Assembly (NCBI GenBank): GCA_963787195.1
Contig: CAWBCI010000088.1
Location: forward strand, 1-42,347
Origin: CAWBCI01 sp963787195
GTDB lineage: Bacteria; Bacteroidota; Bacteroidia; Bacteroidales; JAGOPY01
Reading direction: 5' to 3'
DNA length: 42,347 bases
The first letter of the stretch is position 1. The number at the start of each line of letters is the position of its first letter. Below the pieces are notes generated by a model. The model was not told the origin of the DNA. It ran no database searches and saw only the letters and a program-made list of their open reading frames with translations. Positions 17,144 through 25,773 of the stretch are shown here, piece after piece. Made by a program: the position numbers and the translations under genes.

Positions 17144-19132
17144 TTGGACAATCTTTTGTTTAAAGCGGCAATTGTTCTCTCATTTGCCTTGTTTACCCTG
17201 CCGAAGAAATTCCAATATAACTGGGCCTTGCTGCTGCATTTGGCCATAATTATAATCAGCAGTTCATGGGCCATCCAAAGCTTATTTTTTACTCACGATA
17301 TTTTAATCAAACCTTTCATTCCCTTCCTCACCGGAAGCATGCTCAATATTGAAATCGACAAACTTTCGGCCTTTTTTATTTTGGTGGTGAATTTTACCGT
17401 CTTGACAGGCGCAATATATGCGAAAGGATATTTAAAGCCCTATTTCAGTAAAAAAAATAAAACAGAACTGGCCCTGCATTTCTTCAGTTTCCTGTGGCTG
17501 CATATCTCCATGCTCCTCGTGCTTATGTTCCGGGATGCATTGGCATTCCTTATCATCTGGGAACTGATGTCCCTCTCATCCTTCTTCCTTGTCATTTTCG
17601 AATCGGAGAAAAAAGAGACTATCAGAACAGGTATACAATACCTGGTTCAAATGCATATTGCTTTCGTGTTTTTATTGCTTGGTTTTTTATGGGCCTTTGT
17701 CAGCACGGGGGCGGAATTTAGTTTTGACGGCCTGGCGCTTTACTTTTCTTCACATAATCCTTTCTTATTGTTTTTAGTATTTTTTATTGGATTTGGGATT
17801 AAGGCAGGATTCGTTCCGCTGCATTCCTGGTTACCACACGCCCATCCGGCCGCTCCTTCGCACGTTTCCGGCGTTATGAGCGGGGTGATGATAAAGATGG
17901 GCATTTATGGGATACTCCGGGTCCTCACATATATACACCACGATTTATTATATATCGGTCTTTTCATCCTTACCATATCCCTTGTATCCGGTCTGTTGGG
18001 CGTTTTGATGGCCATAGTACAGCACGATGTGAAAAAGCTCCTGGCTTATCACAGCATTGAAAATATAGGAATCATAGGGATCGGCATTGGATTGGGCGTA
18101 ATAGGACTCGCTGTTAATATTCCGGCCCTGACTGTCCTGGGTTTTGCCGGGGCAATATTGCACGTCCTGAATCATTCACTTTTCAAGTCCCTGCTGTTTT
18201 ATACCGCAGGAAGTGTATATCAGCAAACTCATACCCGGAATATTGAACAACTGGGTGGTCTGATAAAAAAAATGCCAAAAACTGCCTTGTTCTTTCTTTT
18301 AGGAGCCCTGGCAATTAGCGGTCTGCCCCCTTTTAACGGTTTTATATCTGAATTTTTGATTTATTCGGGGATTTTTAAATCCATGCTCCCGGGTGATTTA
18401 TTTACCGACATAGTTTTGCTTTTAAGTTTTTCGGGGCTTGCCATCATAGGCGGACTTGCCATATTTTGTTTCACCAAGGTATTCAGCATTATATTTTTGG
18501 GAACTGCCCGATCAGATAAGACTGAGCATGCTGCTGAGGTAGAAAATTCTATGATCCTGCCCGATTTTCTGATCGGATTTATGATCATAGCTATAGGCTT
18601 CTTTCCGGCTCTTTTTATGGGTCCACTGGCCAGTGTTGTTGGGATCTTTACTAAAGATACCGCTGCGATTCAACAGATGATTCCGGTGATGAAGGGCGTC
18701 AGTATTTCTTCGGGAATATTTATCGCCCTGATCGGTCTTATCTGGATTTTGAGGGCCTGGCAGCAAAATAGCAGGAAGGTAAAGCAGGATGCTACCTGGG
18801 GCTGTGGCTATACCGGGGCAAACCCTGCAGTGCATCAGTATACCGCAACTTCTTATGCCGATAACCTGGGTCAATTGGCGAAGCTGGTCGTGAATGTTAA
18901 AAATGATTTTGAGCCCTTTCAGGAAACTGAGATATTCCCAAAAGAGAGATCCTTTAAAACACATTCCAGTGATATTTTTGAGGAAAACCTGGTACTGAAG
19001 CCGGTCGATAAAGTATTAAGCTGGCTCAAAAGAATCGCAGTTTTCCAGACTGGAAATATCCAGCATTATCTGCTTTATGCACTTGTTTTCCTGATCATTA
19101 TATTTCTGCTTACTATATTGAAATGGATATAA
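17144..19132 (+). CDS. Antiporter-like proton-pumping subunit (HyfB/HycC/NuoL type)
   Basis: 662 residues, starting with TTG at 17144 because no ATG fits and a -7 element lies just upstream. About 15 membrane helices. The core holds HAHPAAPSHVSG followed by KMGIYG, the conserved histidine and lysine region of Mrp/NuoL-type antiporter subunits, and YHSIENIGIIGIGIG. The NuoL relatives move protons through these charged residues. The C-terminal extension (about 545-660) carries WGCGYTG, as in HyfB and HycC, and then a last helix. It is the first gene of a tightly packed operon; the next ATG follows two bases after its stop. In the complex it should convert redox energy or conformational change into ion movement. 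Confidence 0.88.
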   Translation: MDNLLFKAAIVLSFALFTLPKKFQYNWALLLHLAIIIISSSWAIQSLFFTHDILIKPFIPFLTGSMLNIEIDKLSAFFILVVNFTVLTGAIYAKGYLKPYFSKKNKTELALHFFSFLWLHISMLLVLMFRDALAFLIIWELMSLSSFFLVIFESEKKETIRTGIQYLVQMHIAFVFLLLGFLWAFVSTGAEFSFDGLALYFSSHNPFLLFLVFFIGFGIKAGFVPLHSWLPHAHPAAPSHVSGVMSGVMIKMGIYGILRVLTYIHHDLLYIGLFILTISLVSGLLGVLMAIVQHDVKKLLAYHSIENIGIIGIGIGLGVIGLAVNIPALTVLGFAGAILHVLNHSLFKSLLFYTAGSVYQQTHTRNIEQLGGLIKKMPKTALFFLLGALAISGLPPFNGFISEFLIYSGIFKSMLPGDLFTDIVLLLSFSGLAIIGGLAIFCFTKVFSIIFLGTARSDKTEHAAEVENSMILPDFLIGFMIIAIGFFPALFMGPLASVVGIFTKDTAAIQQMIPVMKGVSISSGIFIALIGLIWILRAWQQNSRKVKQDATWGCGYTGANPAVHQYTATSYADNLGQLAKLVVNVKNDFEPFQETEIFPKERSFKTHSSDIFEENLVLKPVDKVLSWLKRIAVFQTGNIQHYLLYALVFLIIIFLLTILKWI

Positions 19133-19133
19133 A

Positions 19134-20048
19134 ATGTTAAGTTTTATCTTAATACTCCTATCGGCATTATTCTTTCCGGGGATAATCGCTAAAATAAAAG
19201 CGAAGATCGGCGGAAGGAAAATGCCTTCTGTTTTCCAGCCCTTGTTTGATGTGATCCGCCTGTTTAAAAAAGGGGCGATATACAGCCCCGTAACAAGCAT
19301 CATTTTTAAAACAGCGCCGCTTATTTACTTCGCATCGGTGCTGGTAGCTATATTATTTATTCCCCTGGGAGGGCGCCAGGGCTTACTTTCTTTCGCGGGC
19401 GACTTTGTCTTTTTCGCCTATCTCCTGGCCCTTGGCAAATTCATGATGATCATTTCGGCCATGGACACCGGAAGCGGATTCGAAGGGATGGGTGCTAACC
19501 GGGAAGCCTTGTATTCCATGCTGGTGGAACCCGCTTTCTTTATCCTGCTGGGCTCTCTTGCCTTGTTTACCGATCATACTTCCTTCAACGATCTGTATTC
19601 CAATATGCATATCAGCAGCGATTTATCTTATATAACCGGCGTGGCTGCAATTTATGTCCTGATGTATATTGCAATGGTTGAGAATTCACGCCTGCCGGTC
19701 GACGATCCCAAAACCCACTTGGAACTTACAATGGTGCATGAGGTCATGATTCTGGATAACAGTGGTTTCGATCTGGCCTTAATGAATATTGCTTCCTGGC
19801 TGAAATTCGGAATCTACGGGGCTTTGATCTCTGATTTTTTAATTAATTCCATCTGGCCCCTGTACATCCAGATTCCGGCTTTTTTCCTTGTATTATCGGC
19901 TTTTGCGGTAAATGTCGGGATCCTGGAATCATTCAGGGCCCGGAATAAAATGGAGAAAAACCCCCAATGGATCATCATGCTGGCTGCCATCGCCGTCCTT
20001 ATTTTTCTGACAACACTCATCATAACACAAAAGATAATTTTAAGCTAA
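19134..20048 (+). CDS. NuoH-like membrane subunit (HyfC/HycD type)
   Basis: 304 residues with about eight membrane helices. Conserved features of the NuoH family are present: LFDVIRLFKKG near the N-terminus, GFEGMGANREA, and the acidic loop ENSRLPVDDPKTHLEL followed by MVHEVMILD. In complex I this subunit links the soluble redox arm to the proton pumps, so it is the mechanical core of the assembly. It starts one base after the first gene stop and ends directly at the ATG of the third, consistent with translational coupling. The acidic residues are all kept, so energy coupling is likely intact even though the hydrogenase site is absent (see the 22114 gene). Confidence 0.88.
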   Translation: MLSFILILLSALFFPGIIAKIKAKIGGRKMPSVFQPLFDVIRLFKKGAIYSPVTSIIFKTAPLIYFASVLVAILFIPLGGRQGLLSFAGDFVFFAYLLALGKFMMIISAMDTGSGFEGMGANREALYSMLVEPAFFILLGSLALFTDHTSFNDLYSNMHISSDLSYITGVAAIYVLMYIAMVENSRLPVDDPKTHLELTMVHEVMILDNSGFDLALMNIASWLKFGIYGALISDFLINSIWPLYIQIPAFFLVLSAFAVNVGILESFRARNKMEKNPQWIIMLAAIAVLIFLTTLIITQKIILS

Positions 20049-20678
20049 ATGACACTGCTTTTCATCATATTATTTGCCACAACACTTATCTTCTTCGCTC
20101 TTGCCGAGCGAGTCAAAAAGTTTGTGGTGCTGCTTTCTGTCCAGGGGGCGCTCTTATTTGGAGTGGTGTTTTTTAGTTTAAACAGGATAGAATTGATCGA
20201 CTTCATTTTTATCCTCCTCGAAACCATCATGGTGAAATCCATTATCGTGCCCTGGTTCCTGAATAAAGTAAGGAAAACCAATAAATTGAAAAGGGTACAT
20301 GACCCCTCTGTCCCCGTTTTTTATTCTATTATCGTTGTGATCCTGAGTTTGATATTTAGCTTTCTTTTAAGTGATTATCTTAAAGATAATCAAATACATA
20401 CCCATTATTTTACTGTGGCATTCGCTTCGGTTATTTTCGGGATATATTTTATAATTATCCATAAAAATATCTTTTCACATGTGGTGGGTTACCTCATCAT
20501 CGAAAACGGTATTTTTCTGTTTTCTCTCTCAGTCGGCAGCGTGGTCCCCTTAATGGTAAATTTGGCCATACTTCTCGATGTGTTCATGGGAATTTTAATC
20601 CTTGGGATTTTTGTAAACCGGGTTGGGAATACATTTAACAGCGTGGAGGTTGATCAATTATCCAAACTAAAAGATTAG
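20049..20678 (+). CDS. HyfE-like membrane subunit (NuoK-related)
   Basis: 209 residues with about six hydrophobic helices. FSHVVGYLIIENGIFLFSLS is the NuoK/HyfE signature with a buried glutamate. The following VPLMVNLAILLDVFMGILI also fits HyfE. The long N-terminal half (about 1-100) is the extra region that separates HyfE from the shorter NuoK. The ATG follows the previous stop without a gap. It should sit between the NuoH-like and antiporter-like subunits in the membrane arm. Identity as HyfE-type rests on size, helix pattern and gene order. Confidence 0.82.
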   Translation: MTLLFIILFATTLIFFALAERVKKFVVLLSVQGALLFGVVFFSLNRIELIDFIFILLETIMVKSIIVPWFLNKVRKTNKLKRVHDPSVPVFYSIIVVILSLIFSFLLSDYLKDNQIHTHYFTVAFASVIFGIYFIIIHKNIFSHVVGYLIIENGIFLFSLSVGSVVPLMVNLAILLDVFMGILILGIFVNRVGNTFNSVEVDQLSKLKD

Positions 20679-20682
20679 CAGC

Positions 20683-22107
20683 ATGTTATTGTTGTTTTTT
20701 ATCATAGCATCCGGAATAAGCTTAAGTATATTTTTTGCAAAGAATAATACTTTGACAAAAATATTGTCATTCATATTCCTGCTTTCCCAACTTTCACTCA
20801 GTGTTTTCGCATTTATACACCAGGGAGAAGCCGATAGCATTTATTTCAGGTTTGATGCCCTTGGAATACTTTTATCTTTTGTCCTGAGTATTTTAAGCCT
20901 GGCCACCTTTTATCACAGCTTTTTGTATTTAAAACGCCACGATTTTAGCGAAAGACAGGAAGCGATTTATTATTCTGCCTTGATCATGCTGATAACGGCC
21001 ATGACGAGCGCTTATTTTGCCGAAAACATTGCTTTACTTTGGGTGAGCATTGAGGCCACGACATTATTTGTAAGTATTCTGATTTTTCATGAAAGAACGA
21101 AGGATGCCCTCGAAGCCGCATGGAAATATCTGTTCATTTCATCCCTCGGGGTCGCCATCGCTTTTATTGGGATCCTGTTTCTGAGTTTAGCCGCTACCAA
21201 AAATGGCCTTACTAATTTGAGTATAACTAACCTGGTTTCGGTGGCCCATCTCATGAATCCTGCCTGGCTGAAAATTTCATTTCTCCTGGTTCTGACCGGA
21301 TTCAGCGCCAAGATGGGTTTGTTTCCACTCTATACAGTGGCCGTCGATGCACATACGGTGGCGCCCCCGCCCATCTCTGCCTTTATCTCCACAACCCTCA
21401 TGAATGTGGGTTTCCTGGGGATATTCAGGGTCTATACCATCATAGCCCAGACTGAAGATTTGCACTGGGCACAGAATGTATTGCTGATAGCCGGGATTTT
21501 ATCGGTGGCTATGTCGGCCATACAATTATTGAGGATCAGGCACCACAAAAGGATGTTTGCTTTTTCGAGCCTGGAGCATATGGGAATAGTGGCGCTTGGC
21601 CTGGGAGTCGGCGGGCTTGGCTATTATGCTGCTATCCTGCAACTGATCTTTCATTCTTTTGTAAAGGCCAGTTTGTTTTACCAGATCGGGCAGGTTCATC
21701 ATTTCTTCAAGTCTTATTGGATTAAGGACGGAGGAGATTATTTTAAATTAAATCCGGCAGGCGGACTGGCGCTTATTTTAGGCTTGGTCTCCATACTCGC
21801 CATCCCGCCTTCGGGCCTTTTCATAAGCGAATTTTTGACCTTTAAAGCCATGTTTATAAGCGGGCACTTCATTCTTGCTATTCTGGCCCTGATCCTTTTA
21901 ACAGTCATCATTTATGTATTTGCAAAAAACACTTTTCATCTCTTATATTCTGAAAGACCGGAACATCTGAATTTACAGGATATTAAAGTGAATCCTTACG
22001 AAACGCTTTCACAGTTTGTACTTTTAGGACTGGTCATATATCTTGGAATTAATCCGCCTGAATTTTTCAGCGCTTTGATTCATAATGCACTTGCTGTTTT
22101 AAATTAG
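20683..22107 (+). CDS. Antiporter-like membrane subunit (HyfF/NuoN type)
   Basis: 474 residues, about 13-14 helices. It has the antiporter-family lysine and histidine region KMGLFPLYTVAVDAH followed by PPPISAFIS, and SSLEHMGIVALGLGVGGLG, typical for HyfF. A glutamate in WVSIEATTLFVSIL matches the conserved TM5 acid. It is the second pump-like subunit of the complex, after the one at 17144. Spacing is four bases from the gene before and six to the next. The family in NiFe-hydrogenase-4 and formate hydrogenlyase is thought to pump or exchange protons. Confidence 0.87.
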   Translation: MLLLFFIIASGISLSIFFAKNNTLTKILSFIFLLSQLSLSVFAFIHQGEADSIYFRFDALGILLSFVLSILSLATFYHSFLYLKRHDFSERQEAIYYSALIMLITAMTSAYFAENIALLWVSIEATTLFVSILIFHERTKDALEAAWKYLFISSLGVAIAFIGILFLSLAATKNGLTNLSITNLVSVAHLMNPAWLKISFLLVLTGFSAKMGLFPLYTVAVDAHTVAPPPISAFISTTLMNVGFLGIFRVYTIIAQTEDLHWAQNVLLIAGILSVAMSAIQLLRIRHHKRMFAFSSLEHMGIVALGLGVGGLGYYAAILQLIFHSFVKASLFYQIGQVHHFFKSYWIKDGGDYFKLNPAGGLALILGLVSILAIPPSGLFISEFLTFKAMFISGHFILAILALILLTVIIYVFAKNTFHLLYSERPEHLNLQDIKVNPYETLSQFVLLGLVIYLGINPPEFFSALIHNALAVLN

Positions 22108-22113
22108 AATATT

Positions 22114-23637
22114 ATGAATGGATCCGATAAAATAGTCAGGATAATAAATGGAGAAGCTCTCTCTTTGGATGAAATTCAAATTCTGGATTACATAGATTTT
22201 TCAGCTTTTGTTTTAGATTTTTTAAAGAAGGAAGAAAATCATTGTGCAGCTTATTACGCTTTCCGGAGAGAGGATGATTTACAGTTTATTATGGCTATAG
22301 CATTGGATGATGAGCATGATATTGCAATCTTGTCGCATGTTTTGAAATCGGACGCAAAGCAGGAACTGGAATCCCTGACCCGTCATATTTTTGCGCTGCA
22401 TATTTTCGAGAGGGAAATTCACGAGAATTTTAAGGTGGATTTTTTAAACCATCCCTGGCTGAAGCCGGTCCGGTTTGCATTTAACAGGGCGGACCGGGAT
22501 CTGAAGATAAATGATTATCCTTTTTATTCAATTAAGAGCGAAGAATTGCATGAAGTTGGCGTTGGGCCGGTACATGCCGGGATAATAGAACCCGGGCATT
22601 TCCGCTTTATCTGTAACGGGGAAAATGTTTTGCACCTCGAAATCCAGTTAGGCTGGCAACACCGGGGAGTGGAACAATTATTCCTGGATAAGAAGAAAAA
22701 TCTGCAAAGGAATATTCTGGCCGAAAATATAGCCGGTGATACGGTTGCCGGCCATACCAGCACTTTTGCCTCTGTAATGGAAGCCCTGGCCGGGATAGAA
22801 ATAAGCGAACAAACCCTTATTGAACGGGCACTGGCTATTGAATTGGAAAGAATAGCCATACATACCGGCGATATTGCCGCATTATGCGTGGATGCAGCCT
22901 ATAATCTCGGCGCCAATGTTTTCGGGATCCTTCGTACCGGCATCATCAATTTCACCCAGTCGTGGTGCGGCAATCGTTTTGGGAAAGGTCTGATAAGAAC
23001 CGGAGGAACCCATTTTCCTTTTACGGAAGAGCTGAAGCAGGATTTACTGAAGGTATTGGCCGGCTACGAAAAGCAGTTTATTGAAATGTCGCATCTGACT
23101 TACCGCTTGCCCAGTGTTCAAAACCGCTTTGATGATGTGGGGAATATCACTAAACTTCAAGCGGCATTATTAGGAACGGTGGGTGTTTCGGCAAGGATGT
23201 CGGGTTTGGCCAGGGATATCCGGGTATCGCATCCTCAATTTGCTTTTCAGAAATTTCCTTATGAAACCATTATGACGGAAAAAGGGGATGTGTTTGCCCG
23301 CTTTTTATTGAAACGCAAGGAAATTAAACGCTCCATCGCATGGATCCGGAACCTGATGAAAGAGTATAATTTCGATGCTTCAAAAAGTGAAAATCCGGAT
23401 TATAATTTATCCTTAAAAGCGAATCACTTTGCCATAGCTCTGACCGAGGCCTGGCGGGGTGAAATTTGTCACTGCGCCATTACCGACGGAAAGGGTGAAC
23501 TAATGCATTACAAAGTAAAGGACCCTTCAATGCACAATTGGAAGGCCCTGGAGCTTTCACTCAGGAATGTGGAAATATCTGATTTTCCAATTAATAATAA
23601 AAGTTATAACCTGAGTTATTGCGGGCATGATCTTTAA
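22114..23637 (+). CDS. Complex I / group 4 hydrogenase large-subunit homologue lacking the NiFe-binding cysteines (Ehr type)
   Basis: 507 residues. The N-terminal third (to about 150) resembles NuoC; the rest resembles NuoD/HycE, with LQLGWQHRGVEQLF and IELERIAIHTGDIAAL. In true NiFe enzymes the first CxxC follows soon after HRG, within E-x-x-CGxC. Here that place reads E204-N-I-A-G-D-T, with no cysteine. The C-terminal CxxC is also absent: the protein ends INNKSYNLSYCGHDL, and KDPSMHNWKALE precedes it. So nickel cannot be bound as in hydrogenases. This matches complexes described as energy-converting hydrogenase related (Ehr). The natural electron partner is unknown. Confidence 0.87.
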   Translation: MNGSDKIVRIINGEALSLDEIQILDYIDFSAFVLDFLKKEENHCAAYYAFRREDDLQFIMAIALDDEHDIAILSHVLKSDAKQELESLTRHIFALHIFEREIHENFKVDFLNHPWLKPVRFAFNRADRDLKINDYPFYSIKSEELHEVGVGPVHAGIIEPGHFRFICNGENVLHLEIQLGWQHRGVEQLFLDKKKNLQRNILAENIAGDTVAGHTSTFASVMEALAGIEISEQTLIERALAIELERIAIHTGDIAALCVDAAYNLGANVFGILRTGIINFTQSWCGNRFGKGLIRTGGTHFPFTEELKQDLLKVLAGYEKQFIEMSHLTYRLPSVQNRFDDVGNITKLQAALLGTVGVSARMSGLARDIRVSHPQFAFQKFPYETIMTEKGDVFARFLLKRKEIKRSIAWIRNLMKEYNFDASKSENPDYNLSLKANHFAIALTEAWRGEICHCAITDGKGELMHYKVKDPSMHNWKALELSLRNVEISDFPINNKSYNLSYCGHDL

Positions 23638-23660
23638 AGAGTTCTGTAATCTTAATCAAG

Positions 23661-24416
23661 ATGATTGAAGAAGTTAAAATATTAATACATAACGGAAAAC
23701 AATACATTCCGGACCTGCAAAAGGCCGTATTGAAGCCTCCTTTTCGCGGAAGGCCTGAAATAAGCGCTGTTAAGGTCGATGAACAGGCCCTGGTGGAAAT
23801 TTGTCCGACAGGGGCTATTTCTGCTGCTCCTATGAGTATTGATTTGGGTAAATGCGCTTTTTGCGGGGAATGTGCTTTTGCTTTTCCGGAGAAGATCAAA
23901 TTCAGCACCGATTATAAAATATCTTCCAATAAAAGGGAGAACCTTATTGTCAGGGAAGGGGAGAATACAGAAATCAAAATGGATGAAGCAAGTATCCGGC
24001 CTGAAATCCGGAAAAACTTTTCAAAATCCTTGAAGCTCCGCCAGGTTTCGGCCGGGGGGGATAATTCCTGTGAATGGGAACTGGGTGCTTGCGGGAATGC
24101 CAATTTTGATATGGGACGCTATGGGATAGAGTTCGTGGCTTCACCCCGCCACGCCGATGGAATAGTAGTAACGGGTCCCATCAGTGAAAATATAGCAGAG
24201 GCTTTAAAAATTGCCTATGATGCCGTTCCGGAACCCAAAATTTTCGTACTCTGTGGTGTAGACGCCATAAGTGCCGGGATTTTCGAAGGCAGCAAAGCCC
24301 TTGATCGAAGTATTTTGAATGACATTAAAGTAGATTTATACATTCCGGGAAACCCGACGCATCCGCTGACTTTCATCAACGCCATACTGGATTTAACAAG
24401 AGGGAGAAAACACTAG
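23661..24416 (+). CDS. Fused single-cluster ferredoxin and NuoB-like small subunit of the Ehr-type complex
   Basis: 251 residues. Residues 1-100 are a ferredoxin-like domain related to HycF/NuoI. Only C48 (in CPTGA) and C65, C68, C71 remain, enough for one [4Fe-4S] cluster; the expected eighth cysteine is F75 and the first CxxCxxC is gone. Residues 130-251 resemble NuoB/HycG, with YGIEFVASPRHADGIVVTGP. Of the proximal-cluster ligands, C137, C144 and C198 are present in odd spacing, while the PGCP cysteine is replaced (IPGN231P). The proximal cluster may be altered or lost. It is the last gene of the operon, following the large subunit by 23 bases. The fusion of both electron-transfer modules in one chain is notable. 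Confidence 0.85.
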   Translation: MIEEVKILIHNGKQYIPDLQKAVLKPPFRGRPEISAVKVDEQALVEICPTGAISAAPMSIDLGKCAFCGECAFAFPEKIKFSTDYKISSNKRENLIVREGENTEIKMDEASIRPEIRKNFSKSLKLRQVSAGGDNSCEWELGACGNANFDMGRYGIEFVASPRHADGIVVTGPISENIAEALKIAYDAVPEPKIFVLCGVDAISAGIFEGSKALDRSILNDIKVDLYIPGNPTHPLTFINAILDLTRGRKH

Positions 24417-24420
24417 TTAC

Positions 24421-24897
24421 CTAGAAACTCATAACTATTCCGAATCCATTCTGGCTTAATCCCAAACCGAGTTCTATCGGCCTCTTCAAAATACGCCTGG
24501 TTTTTTCATTGTAAATCCTTACGGCTTTGCTTACATCTTGTGATGAGGAAATGGAGAATGGTACGGCAAGAACTATAAGGCCTGCACCAGCACCGATTAT
24601 ACCCCAGTTCGGCTCCCCGGATGTGAAAGACGTAAGGATTGACCATCCAACTAAGAGGCCTCCTGCCGCCCCAAATATCGTGCTTAATTGTCGACTGGTC
24701 CGGGAAGTCTGCAATAGGTCCTGAGCATCGGGATAGGCTTTAGTAATACTCAGAAGCTGCTTAATACTCAGGGCTTCACCATTTTGAACATATATTGTTT
24801 TAAACCCTTCCTGTATTGCTATAGTATCACTGATTACCTGACCTGAAAGAAAGGTATATTGCAATATTAAAAGCCAGATAATATAAAACTTCTTCAT
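24421..24897 (-). CDS. Exported hypothetical protein with two glycine-rich helices
   Basis: 158 residues. A signal peptide ends near SGQ (about residue 20). A short soluble part has VQNGEALSIKQLLSITKAYPDAQDLL. Two hydrophobic, glycine-rich segments follow (about 73-92, FGAAGGLLVGWSIL, and about 97-115, GIIGAGAGLIVLAVP). A tail with AVRIYNEKTRRILKRPIEL and a beta-like end closes it. This pattern is seen in Bacteroidota envelope proteins of unknown function. It converges on the Ehr-type operon, with only four bases between the two stops. No function is assigned. Confidence 0.7.
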   Translation of the reverse strand: MKKFYIIWLLILQYTFLSGQVISDTIAIQEGFKTIYVQNGEALSIKQLLSITKAYPDAQDLLQTSRTSRQLSTIFGAAGGLLVGWSILTSFTSGEPNWGIIGAGAGLIVLAVPFSISSSQDVSKAVRIYNEKTRRILKRPIELGLGLSQNGFGIVMSF

Positions 24898-25170
24898 ACA
24901 GAATAATAATTTTTGATTTGGATAGTAATGTGTTCTTTAGTTGGCAAAGTCTTGCACAGTTATCAACTTTCAGAATTATGGATTTAAATATAAGAAGGAT
25001 ATTTTTGACAAAGACCATCAAGACAGCTTTATTTGTGATATTAAGCAATATTTGCCGGCTCTTTTTTCATCATTTTCACAGTAATGGTCAATATTTTTAA
25101 ATACATTCTCAGGTCTTCAAGCTGTAGCTTATCCTTCCAGGTCTCCTGCAAACTCTCTATATGATCCCAA

Positions 25171-25379
25171 TAAAACAAAACCGGATGACTTTCAGAATAC
25201 CATTAAGGTAACTTTGATCATCCGGTCAAGTAAAGCTGAAGAGACTTAATTTTTAGTAAGGTCAATCAAATCTATATCAGCATTGCATCTTTGCTGAGTG
25301 TCTGTCAATGGCGGCAACCATTTTAAGAACAGGATCAGCATCGCGCTTTTCATGATTTGGGTTTATAGTAAGGTCTACT
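25171..25379 (-). ncRNA. Possible small transcript 1 (promoter to terminator unit)
   Basis: The minus strand has TATATTTG (25392-25385), then TTACTATAAACCC, and ends in a hairpin (arms CCGGATGA and TCATCCGG, 25181-25225) followed by TTTTGTTTTA. This defines a unit of about 210 bases. A 35-codon ORF (ATG at 25353 to 25246, MKSAMLILFLKW...) lies inside; an overlapping frame reads NPNHEKRDADPVLKMVAAID but has no start codon. Whether it is a small RNA, a tiny gene or a gene remnant is open. It lies in the gene-poor stretch 24898-25773, together with the related unit at 25517. Confidence 0.4.
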
Positions 25380-25413
25380 CACAGCAAATATAATCTGAAA
25401 TCATACGAAAAGG

Positions 25414-25431
25414 CTGGCTGAATTCAGCCAG
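25414..25431 (-). terminator. Palindrome between the two small transcription units
   Basis: CTGGCTG-AATT-CAGCCAG is a perfect 18-bp palindrome, followed on the minus strand by CCTTTTC. It could be a weak terminator for transcripts reading through unit 2. It lies 22 bases upstream of the -7 element of unit 1. Confidence 0.4.
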
Positions 25432-25516
25432 AAAATAAAATTAAATGAGCATTAATTGAAGTGGAATCATCCAATTGTCTAAGAAGACTTGACTTTTTAT
25501 GATACTCAGGATGGAC

Positions 25517-25667
25517 AAAAAATAACAATGCCCGGATGATTTCTGTTAACTTTTGGATAACATTAACCATCCGGACATCATATTGGCTCCTATACCCATA
25601 AAAGCCAAGAAAATGAAAAGAAAAAATTTGTCTTTTCGGATAGGGTTCAAAGTAAGGGTCGGATTTG
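25517..25667 (-). ncRNA. Possible small transcript 2 (related to transcript 1)
   Basis: The minus strand has TATATTTG (25680-25673), then TTACTTTGAACCC, and ends in a hairpin (25532-25574, arms CCGGATG and CATCCGG, inner GTTAA/TTAAC) followed by a T-rich run. The element order and the words match unit 1. A TTG-started 34-codon frame (25650-25546) reads MNPIRKDKFFLFIFLAFMGI and continues hydrophobic, as a tiny membrane protein would, but its end overlaps the hairpin. Both readings remain possible. Confidence 0.4.
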
Positions 25668-25773
25668 CAAGCCAAATATAAAGTGGCGTTAATTAATAAG
25701 AGTAGCAGAATACCACTAGAAAAAAAATAAATTTGAAATAAATATTTGAGCCCAATCCGCCTGATTTCAGGGA

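Noticed and set aside
17144..24416. Annotation as a true hydrogenase-4 or formate hydrogenlyase
   Set aside because: The large subunit has neither CxxC motif for nickel, and the small subunit lacks the PGCP cysteine; no maturation genes are in the window.
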